From assembly GCA_025964295.1 (NCBI GenBank), contig JAOPZD010000242.1:1-5093 (forward strand): DNA of 5,093 bases, in the 5' to 3' direction. The notes beneath the pieces were generated by a model that had not been told where the DNA came from, made no database searches, and was given only the letters and a program-made list of their open reading frames with translations. Below, one piece after another: positions 1 to 5,093 of the stretch (position 1 is the first letter of the stretch; every line of letters starts with the position of its first letter). A program made the position numbers and the translations under genes. The stretch comes from Conexibacter sp. Lineage in GTDB: Bacteria; Actinomycetota; Thermoleophilia; Solirubrobacterales; Solirubrobacteraceae.

Positions 1-1777
1 GAAGATGTCGATCCTCGTCGACCCGCTGAGCGTCCTGATGCTGCTCGTCGTCACGGGCGTCTCGACGTTGATCCACATCTACTCGCTGGCCTACATGAGC
101 GGCGACCGGGGCTACACGCGGTTCTTCGCCTACCTCAACTTCTTCGTCTTCTCGATGCTGCTGCTGGTCCTGGCGGCGAACTTCTTCCTGCTGATCGTCG
201 GCTGGGCGTTCGTCGGCGCGGCGTCCTACCTGCTGATCTCCTTCTGGTACCGCCGCGAGACGGCGACCCGGGCGGGCATCAAGGCGTTCGTCATCAACGT
301 GGTCGGCGACATCGGGCTGACGCTCGGCACGTTCTTCATCCTCAAGCACTCCCACACGCTCGACTTCCTGGGCACGTTCGCCCAGGCCAAGCAGATCGGG
401 GCCAGCGCCCACGGCGATCTGACCGCCGGCCTGATCCTGCTGCTCGTCGGCGCGTTCGCGAAGTCCGCGCAGATCCCGTTCCACACGTGGCTCCCGGACG
501 CGATGGAGGGCCCGACGCCGGTCTCCGCGCTGATCCACGCCGCGACGATGGTCACCGCCGGCGTCTACCTGATCGCCCGCATGCACCCGCTCTTCGAGCA
601 GTCGGTCGCCGCGGCCGACGTCGGGACGATCATCGGCGCCGTCACGCTCTTCGTCGCCGCGACGATCGGCATGGTCGTCACCGACCTCAAGCGCGTCATC
701 GCCTACTCCACCATGTCGCAGATCGGCTACATGGTCATGGCCGTCAGCTCCGGCGCCTACGTCGCGGGCCTGTTCCACCTGATGACGCACGCGTTCTTCA
801 AGGCGCTGCTGTTCATGGCGGCCGGCTCGGTCATCTCGGCGATGGGCGGCGAGCAGAACCTCGACCGGATGCGCGGCTTCAAGAAGGCCATGCCCTTCAC
901 CTACGGCTGCTTCATCATCGGCGGCCTCGCGCTGTCCGGCGTGCCGCCGTTCTCGGGGTTCTTCTCCAAGGACGAGATCCTGCTCGTCCAGGCCGAGACG
1001 GGCGGCTGGCACTGGATCCTCTACGTCGTCGGCTACATCACCGCGCTGATGACCGCGATCTACACGTGGCGGATGATCTTCCGCGCCTTCTGGGGCGAGC
1101 CCAACGAGCAGGCGCGCACGCTGATCGACACCGGCCACGTCTGGCACGCCCACGAGCCGACCAACCCGGCCAGCGGCGAGGTCGAGGACACCGACGTCGG
1201 CTTCCCCGGCCCGGAGCACCACATCGCCGAGCAGGCGTTCGGGATGAAGCTCGCGATGGGCACGCTGGCCGTGCTGGCGACCGTCGGCGGAGTCGTACTG
1301 ATCCCGAAGACGACGAGCTGGCTGGACACGTTCCTGGAGCCGACGTTCGCGCGCTCCTCGGTCGTCCACCAGGCGTCGGACGGCAAGCTGATCCTGGGCC
1401 TCGTGCTCGGCGCGGCGCTCGGCCTCCTGGGCATCTTCATCGCCTACTCGATCTGGGGCAAGGCCAACGGCGAGGTGGCCGTGCGGATCCGCGAGCGCGT
1501 CCCCGCGCTGCACCGCTTCTTCTTCAACAAGTGGTACTTCGACGAGCTGATCGACTGGGTCGTCGTCCGCCCGTTCGGCTGGTTCGGCCGCTTCGGCCAG
1601 CAGACGTTCGAGCGCATCTTCGTCAACGGCACGCTCGTCGGCGGCACCTCGGGCGTCGTGCGCGCCGGCTCGGCCGCCGTGCGCGCCATGCAGTCCGGCT
1701 TCCTGCGCGCCTACGCGGCGCTGCTGCTCGTCGGCGCCGGCGCCGTGATCCTGTACTTCCTGATCCAGTCCTCGTGA
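1..1777 (+). CDS. nuoL: NADH-quinone oxidoreductase subunit L (NuoL), 5'-truncated by the window edge
   Basis: This is the distal proton-pumping antiporter-like subunit of complex I in the cytoplasmic membrane. The reading frame is open to base 1 and about 591 residues are visible. Numbering from the Met at base 5, the key residues fall at a constant offset of about 76 from E. coli NuoL: Asp102 (D178), TM7 Lys153 in AKSAQIPFHTWLPDAM (K229), His178 (H254), His258/His262/Lys266 in HLMTHAFFK (H334/H338/K342) and Lys322 in GFFSKDEIL (K399). So the N-terminus and about two membrane helices are missing, and the Met at base 5 (MSILVDPLSVLM) is internal. About 14 hydrophobic segments remain. Residues 483-567 form the long amphipathic lateral helix that lies along the membrane arm, followed by a last helix at 568-588. 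A His/Glu-rich hydrophilic loop spans 365-410. The odd point is that the conserved TM5 Glu (E144) is Ala68. MrpA and hydrogenase homologues are unlikely given nuoM and nuoN directly after it. Confidence 0.97.
   Translation, partial: KMSILVDPLSVLMLLVVTGVSTLIHIYSLAYMSGDRGYTRFFAYLNFFVFSMLLLVLAANFFLLIVGWAFVGAASYLLISFWYRRETATRAGIKAFVINVVGDIGLTLGTFFILKHSHTLDFLGTFAQAKQIGASAHGDLTAGLILLLVGAFAKSAQIPFHTWLPDAMEGPTPVSALIHAATMVTAGVYLIARMHPLFEQSVAAADVGTIIGAVTLFVAATIGMVVTDLKRVIAYSTMSQIGYMVMAVSSGAYVAGLFHLMTHAFFKALLFMAAGSVISAMGGEQNLDRMRGFKKAMPFTYGCFIIGGLALSGVPPFSGFFSKDEILLVQAETGGWHWILYVVGYITALMTAIYTWRMIFRAFWGEPNEQARTLIDTGHVWHAHEPTNPASGEVEDTDVGFPGPEHHIAEQAFGMKLAMGTLAVLATVGGVVLIPKTTSWLDTFLEPTFARSSVVHQASDGKLILGLVLGAALGLLGIFIAYSIWGKANGEVAVRIRERVPALHRFFFNKWYFDELIDWVVVRPFGWFGRFGQQTFERIFVNGTLVGGTSGVVRAGSAAVRAMQSGFLRAYAALLLVGAGAVILYFLIQSS
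1774..1777 (+). other. nuoL stop / nuoM start overlap (GTGA)
   Basis: The nuoM GTG start at 1774-1776 shares bases with the nuoL TGA stop at 1775-1777. No convincing Shine-Dalgarno sequence is visible in the preceding 20 bases. I infer that nuoM is translated by termination-reinitiation from nuoL, which would help keep these two subunits in balance. Confidence 0.8.
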
Positions 1778-3309
1778 GCCTCCCTCTCTCCATCCCCCTC
1801 TGGCTGCCCGCCGCCGCGGCGTTCCTCGGGCTCTTCCTGCCCGGCGTCGCCTCGCGCGCGCTGACGATCCTCGGCGCCCTCGCGACGTTCGCGTGGACGA
1901 TCTGGGCGATCGCCGACTTCGACCGCGCCGCCCGCGGGCTGCAGGACGTCACCGACCAGCTGTGGATCAAGCAGCTCGGGATCCACTACAAGCTGGGCAT
2001 CGACGGGCTCAACCTGTTCCTGATCGCGCTGGCCGCGTTCATCTTCCTGGTCTGCCTCGTGTGGGCGGCCCTGCGACCGGAGCCCACCCGCCCGCACAGC
2101 TCGCAGATGTTCTTCTTCCTCGGCCTGGCCGAGTCCGCCGTGCTCGGCGCGCTGATGGCCCAGGACCTGGCGCTGTTCGTCCTGTTCTTCGACCTGATGC
2201 TGCTGCCGTTCCTGTTCCTCGCGGGGATCTGGGGGCCGCCGGCCACGCGCGTGGCGGCCATCACCAAGCTGTTCATCTACACCCTGGTCGGCTCGCTGCT
2301 GATGCTGGCCGCGGCGATCGCCACGGGCGTGCTCGTCGCCCACCAGACCGGCGGCGAGGTCAGCTTCGCCTTCAGCGACCTGACGCAGGCCGCGGCGATC
2401 CTGCCCAAGGGCTCGCAGGAGTGGATCTTCCTCTGCTTCGCCGCGGCGTTCCTGGTCAAGATGCCGGCGTTCCCGTTCCACGGCTGGATGCCCGACGGCT
2501 ACCGCAACATGCCGCTGCCGGTGCTGGCCGTCTTCTCGGCCGTGCTGTCCAAGGTCGCCGCCTACGGCTTCCTGCGCGTCGTGCTCCCGATCTTCCCCGA
2601 CGCCTCCGCGCACTTCCAGGACCTGATGCTGGTCCTCTCGCTCGGATCGATCCTCTACGGCTCGGCGATGGCCTTCACCACGACCGACGCGCGCCTCGTG
2701 CTCGGCTACTCGTCGGTCGCGCAGCTGGGCTTCATCACGCTCGGCATCTTCGCGCTGAACGCCGACGGCGCGCAAGGCGCGATCCTGCAGGCCGTCAACC
2801 ACGGCCTGGTCGTCGCCCCGGCCTTCGTGATCGTCGGCTACCTCGCCGAGCGCGCCGGCAGCGAGGACATCCGCGACATGGGCGGGATCGCGTTCCGCGC
2901 GCCCGTGCTCGCCGCGCTGTTCCTGATCGTGACGTTCGCCAACCTCGCCATGCCGGGGTCGTCGAACTTCGTCGGCGAGTTCCTGATCCTGCTCGGCGTC
3001 TTCCACACCAAGCTCGTCATCGCCGCGATCGCCTTCACCGGCGTCGGCCTGGCCGCCGTCTACTCGCTGCGGCTGTTCATCCGCGCGATGCACAACCGCG
3101 TCGGGCCGAACGTCGTCTCGCGCGACATCAGCCTCCGCGAGGGCCTCGTGCTCGTCCCGCTCGTCGCGGCGATCCTCTTCTTCGCCCTCGACCCGCAGCT
3201 CGCGCTGCACAAGGGCGAGCCGACCATCACGAAGGCCGTGCAGGCCGCGAGCCGGATCTCGGGCTCCGCGCCGCAGCAGGCCTCCGCCGCCGCTCAGCCC
3301 ACGCCCTGA
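1774..3309 (+). CDS. nuoM: NADH-quinone oxidoreductase subunit M (NuoM)
   Basis: This is the middle antiporter-like subunit of the complex I membrane arm, an integral membrane protein of 511 residues (E. coli NuoM is about 509). The GTG at 1774 is chosen because it begins a hydrophobic helix (VSLPLSIPLWLPAAAAFLGL) at the expected place, and the next in-frame ATG is deep inside the protein. Expected functional residues are present at an offset of about 5 from E. coli: TM7 Lys229 in FLVKMPAFPFHGWMPDG (K234), TM8 Lys260 in VLSKVAAYGFLR (K265), His343 in VNHGL (H348) and TM12 Glu402 in NFVGEFLILLG (E407). TM12 Glu rather than Lys is typical of M and separates it from L and N. Oddities are Asp140 in place of the TM5 Glu (E144), a rewritten TM7-TM8 loop (PDGYRNMPLPVL instead of PDAHxxAPTxxS-like), and a hydrophilic Ala/Gln/Pro-rich tail at 488-511. 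The gene lies between nuoL and nuoN and is surely cotranscribed with them. Confidence 0.96.
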   Translation: MSLPLSIPLWLPAAAAFLGLFLPGVASRALTILGALATFAWTIWAIADFDRAARGLQDVTDQLWIKQLGIHYKLGIDGLNLFLIALAAFIFLVCLVWAALRPEPTRPHSSQMFFFLGLAESAVLGALMAQDLALFVLFFDLMLLPFLFLAGIWGPPATRVAAITKLFIYTLVGSLLMLAAAIATGVLVAHQTGGEVSFAFSDLTQAAAILPKGSQEWIFLCFAAAFLVKMPAFPFHGWMPDGYRNMPLPVLAVFSAVLSKVAAYGFLRVVLPIFPDASAHFQDLMLVLSLGSILYGSAMAFTTTDARLVLGYSSVAQLGFITLGIFALNADGAQGAILQAVNHGLVVAPAFVIVGYLAERAGSEDIRDMGGIAFRAPVLAALFLIVTFANLAMPGSSNFVGEFLILLGVFHTKLVIAAIAFTGVGLAAVYSLRLFIRAMHNRVGPNVVSRDISLREGLVLVPLVAAILFFALDPQLALHKGEPTITKAVQAASRISGSAPQQASAAAQPTP

Positions 3310-3329
3310 TCGTGACCCACTTGTCCCCC

Positions 3330-4871
3330 ATGCTCGCAGCCGTCTCCACGCCCACCATCGACTGGGCCGGCGTCTCGCCGATCCTCGCCCTGCTGGGCGG
3401 CTCGATCGTCGTGCTGATGGCCGGCCTGCTGAGCGGGCGCTTCATCCGCGAGCAGGTCGTCCCGTTCCTCACGATCGTCGCGTTCGGCGCCGCCATCGGC
3501 TGCGGGGTCTGGCAGTGGGACGAGGCCAAGGACCTGTTCGTGGCCAAGGGCTCGCAGGGCGCCATGCGCCTGGACGACCTGACGCTGATGATCACATTCA
3601 TCGTCAGCGTGACCGGCATCGGCACGGTGCTGCTGGCGTGGCGCTCGATCGCCCCGCGCGAGGCGGCCCACGGCGAGTTCTTCGCGCTGATGCTGACCAG
3701 CGCCGCGGGCATGGTCATCCTGGCCGCCGCGCAGAACCTGGTCACGGTCTTCCTCGGGCTGGAGCTCCTGTCGGTCCCGCTCTACGTGCTGTGCGCGACG
3801 GAGATGCGCCGCGAGCGCTCGCTGGAGTCGGGGTTGAAGTACCTCATCATCGGCTCCGTCGGCTCGGCGACCATGTTGTACGGCTTGGCGTTCCTCTACG
3901 GCGCCACGGGCGGCACGGACTTCCGCGAGATCGCCCAGGGCATCTCCAGCGGCGCGGCGCACGACTCGCTGCTGCTGACCGGCATCGCGCTGACGCTCGT
4001 CGGCCTGGCCTTCAAGGCCTCGGTCGCGCCGTTCCACCAGTGGACGCCGGACGTCTACGAGGGCGCGCCGACGCCCGTGACCGCGTGGATGGCCGTGGCG
4101 ACCAAGGCCGCCGCCTTCGGCGCCGCGCTGCGCATCTTCGACGTCGCGCTGATCGACGCCAGCAGCGACTGGGCCCCGGCGATCGCGACGCTCGCCGCGG
4201 TGACGATCATCGTCGGCAACATCGGGGCGCTGTCGCAGTCGTCGCTCAAGCGCCTGCTGGCGTGGTCCTCGGTCGCGCAGGCCGGCTACCTGCTGGCCGG
4301 CGTCGTCGTCGCCTCGCGCGTCGGGATCAAGGCCACCGTCTTCTACCTGACGATCTACCTGTTCATGAACATGGCGGCCTTCGCGGTGATCGCGGCCCGC
4401 GAGCGCGAGACGCCGTTCGGCGACGACATCCGCTCGATCGCCGGCATCGGCCTGTCGCGCCCGCTGCTGGCCTGGCCGCTGACGCTCGCGATGCTCTCGC
4501 TCGCCGGCATGCCCGCGACCGCCGGCTTCATCGGCAAGTTCACGCTCATCGACGCGGCGGCCGACGGCGGCTACACGTGGCTGGGCATCGTCATCGTCAT
4601 CGGCTCGATGATCTCGCTGGCCTACTACCTCAAGGTCGTCGCGGCGATCTGGATGCGTCCGGCGACCGCCGCCGAGGTCACGACGGTCAACCCCGACGGC
4701 TCCCCGCGCCTGGCCGGCGCCGACCCGATCACCGACCGCGATGCCGGCCCGCCCACCGAGATCACGCTGGTCGCGGTGCTCGCGGGCGCCGCGATCATCG
4801 TCTTCGGCGTCATCCCGTCGCCGCTGCTGAACCTCGCCGACAGCGCGGCGAAGGCGCTCGGCCTGCTGTAG
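3330..4871 (+). CDS. nuoN: NADH-quinone oxidoreductase subunit N (NuoN)
   Basis: This is the proximal antiporter-like subunit of the membrane arm, nearest the NuoAJKH part that couples to quinone chemistry. From the ATG at 3330 it has 513 residues (E. coli 485). All hallmark residues are present: TM5 Glu145 in FLGLELLSVPLYVL (E133), Lys170 (K158), TM7 Lys229 in LAFKASVAPFHQWTPDVY (K217), TM8 Lys259 in VATKAAAFG (K247) and TM12 Lys403 in TAGFIGKFTLI (K395). About 14 hydrophobic segments are visible. A polar loop at 444-475, rich in Asp, Pro and Thr, precedes the last helix. ATG 3330 gives a 20-base gap after nuoM; an in-frame GTG at 3312 (2 bases after the nuoM stop) and a TTG at 3321 would add only 6 or 3 residues and cannot be excluded. 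Neither has a clear Shine-Dalgarno, so coupling to nuoM is likely. It is the last nuo gene here, the usual 3' end of a nuoA-N operon. Confidence 0.96.
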   Translation: MLAAVSTPTIDWAGVSPILALLGGSIVVLMAGLLSGRFIREQVVPFLTIVAFGAAIGCGVWQWDEAKDLFVAKGSQGAMRLDDLTLMITFIVSVTGIGTVLLAWRSIAPREAAHGEFFALMLTSAAGMVILAAAQNLVTVFLGLELLSVPLYVLCATEMRRERSLESGLKYLIIGSVGSATMLYGLAFLYGATGGTDFREIAQGISSGAAHDSLLLTGIALTLVGLAFKASVAPFHQWTPDVYEGAPTPVTAWMAVATKAAAFGAALRIFDVALIDASSDWAPAIATLAAVTIIVGNIGALSQSSLKRLLAWSSVAQAGYLLAGVVVASRVGIKATVFYLTIYLFMNMAAFAVIAARERETPFGDDIRSIAGIGLSRPLLAWPLTLAMLSLAGMPATAGFIGKFTLIDAAADGGYTWLGIVIVIGSMISLAYYLKVVAAIWMRPATAAEVTTVNPDGSPRLAGADPITDRDAGPPTEITLVAVLAGAAIIVFGVIPSPLLNLADSAAKALGLL

Positions 4872-4877
4872 CGGCGC

Positions 4878-4899
4878 GCCCCCTTCTACGCTTGGGGGC
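4878..4899. repeat. Short inverted repeat in the nuoN-downstream gap
   Basis: GCCCCC at 4878-4883 and GGGGGC at 4894-4899 are perfect inverted copies separated by 10 bases (TTCTACGCTT). A GC-only 6-bp hairpin could form in RNA running on from nuoN. No T-tract follows, and the repeat overlaps the candidate promoter and nearly reaches the next ATG. It is therefore a weak terminator candidate and may be incidental in such GC-rich DNA. Confidence 0.35.
4887..4892 (+). promoter_or_regulatory. Candidate -10 box of a leaderless promoter
   Basis: TACGCT matches the actinobacterial -10 pattern TANNNT and is one of the few A/T-containing spots in this gap. It ends 9 bases before the ATG at 4902, so initiation about 7 bases downstream would start the RNA at or next to the start codon. 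No recognisable -35 element is seen, which is common in high-GC actinobacteria. The GGGGG run before the ATG is a poor Shine-Dalgarno match, in line with leaderless translation. This is inferred from spacing and motif only. Confidence 0.5.
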
Positions 4900-4901
4900 A
4901 C

Positions 4902-5093
4902 ATGGACGGCATCGATCCCGATCGCCTCGCCGACGCGCTGAGCGTCCTCGACGAGGTCCAGCAGCTCCCGGCCGAGCACCCCGACGCGGTCGCGGTGCGG
5001 CGCGCCACCGGCCGGCTCTTCAAGGCGGTCAAGGAGCAGCGGCGCGCGCAGCGGCGCGCGGCGGTCCGCGCCGGCGACGCGGCGGTGACCGCG
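4902..5093 (+). CDS. Probable N-terminally extended SDR-family oxidoreductase, 3'-truncated
   Basis: An open frame from ATG 4902 runs to the window end (64 codons, no stop). It starts MDGIDPDRLADALSVLDEVQ, continues with HPDAVAVRRATGRLFKAVK, then turns strongly basic (EQRRAQRRAAVR). It is soluble, predicted mostly helical, with no signal peptide or membrane segment, so it should be cytoplasmic. From memory, the HPDAVAVRRAT...LFKxVK...RR pattern opens a group of actinobacterial proteins with a helical N-terminal extension before a short-chain dehydrogenase/reductase (NAD(P)-binding Rossmann) domain. No Rossmann motif falls inside the window, so the function is inferred from the extension alone. 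The start is supported by the candidate promoter just upstream and by the clear switch in reading frame after nuoN. With its own promoter it is probably not part of complex I. A different protein with a coiled-coil-like N-terminus is possible. Confidence 0.55.
   Translation, partial: MDGIDPDRLADALSVLDEVQQLPAEHPDAVAVRRATGRLFKAVKEQRRAQRRAAVRAGDAAVTA
5037..5060 (+). repeat. Perfect 12-bp tandem duplication inside the partial last gene
   Basis: CAGCGGCGCGCG occurs twice back to back (5037-5048 and 5049-5060). It is in frame and encodes Gln-Arg-Arg-Ala twice, residues 46-53 of the partial protein. This lengthens a basic, probably helical stretch by four residues. It looks like a replication-slippage product in low-complexity GC-rich coding sequence rather than a regulatory element. 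Confidence 0.85.

Noticed and set aside
5..7. ATG at base 5 as the true nuoL start
   Set aside because: It would give a NuoL lacking its first two membrane helices. The frame is open to the window edge, and conserved residues sit about 76 positions early relative to E. coli, so the gene begins upstream.
487..1773. Long + strand open frame running through nuoL into nuoM, which would give a 940-residue protein
   Set aside because: Upstream of 1774 the translation is Arg/Asp/Pro-rich with no membrane helices, typical of an off-frame reading of GC-rich DNA, while the nuoL frame encodes a clear conserved protein.
1711..3210. 499-residue open frame on the - strand
   Set aside because: It is composed almost wholly of Glu, Asp, Arg, Gln and His, the usual antisense shadow of a hydrophobic membrane-protein gene in high-GC DNA.
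1893..3329. Upstream extension of the nuoN frame through nuoM
   Set aside because: The translation is Arg/Pro-rich low complexity and overlaps the well-supported nuoM. Homology to NuoN starts only around 3330.
1..4871. Mrp-type Na+/H+ antiporter or membrane-bound hydrogenase (Hyf/Ech) cluster instead of complex I
   Set aside because: The three consecutive paralogues match NuoL, NuoM and NuoN individually, including the NuoM-specific TM12 Glu and the NuoL C-terminal lateral helix, in standard L-M-N order.
4878..4899. Intrinsic (Rho-independent) terminator after nuoN
   Set aside because: The stem is only 6 bp, there is no T-tract, and it is followed within 3 bases by a start codon. It is kept only as an inverted repeat.
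3294..4979. 561-residue open frame on the - strand across nuoN and the start of the last gene
   Set aside because: It has the same Arg/Asp/Gln/Gly-rich shadow composition, runs across a gap and two sense genes, and shows no recognisable motif.
1..5093. CRISPR array, tRNA/rRNA gene, insertion sequence or previously undescribed multi-gene system
   Set aside because: Over 98% of the window is explained by conserved coding sequence. There are no spaced repeats, transposase motifs, cloverleaf-like segments or unexplained gaps above 30 bases.

Overview
The window is the distal end of a respiratory complex I (NADH:quinone oxidoreductase, NDH-1) operon, plus the start of one further gene. All genes lie on the + strand. 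G+C is very high (roughly 70% by eye, with third positions almost always G or C) and one start codon is GTG. Gene order and protein style point to an actinomycete-type high-GC bacterium. Several idiosyncratic motifs, and the N-terminus of the last gene, match what I remember of Thermoleophilia (Solirubrobacterales such as Conexibacter, Patulibacter and Solirubrobacter). That placement is from memory and is moderate at best.

Layout: 1-1777 is nuoL, cut at its 5' end. An E. coli-based alignment suggests about 76 residues lie upstream, so the ATG at position 5 is almost certainly an internal Met. 1774-3309 is nuoM, starting at a GTG that overlaps the nuoL stop (GTGA). 3330-4871 is nuoN, 20 bases after nuoM. 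A 30-base gap (4872-4901) follows, with a TANNNT-type -10 box about 10 bases before the next ATG, suggesting a leaderless transcript. 4902-5093 is the first 64 codons of a gene cut by the window end, probably an N-terminally extended short-chain dehydrogenase/reductase. No intergenic stretch exceeds 30 bases.

NuoL, NuoM and NuoN are the three antiporter-like membrane subunits of complex I. Each has a proton half-channel pair (TM5 Glu / TM7 Lys), a central Lys or His on TM8, and a charged residue on TM12. Quinone reduction in the peripheral arm drives charge movement through these subunits, pumping protons across the membrane. L, M and N together form the distal part of the membrane arm, and NuoL's long lateral helix braces it.

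The most notable observation is uneven conservation of the TM5 carboxylate: Ala in NuoL, Asp in NuoM and the usual Glu in NuoN. NuoM also has a rewritten TM7-TM8 motif. I see no mobile element, CRISPR array, RNA gene or new multi-gene system; apart from these substitutions this is an ordinary housekeeping region.
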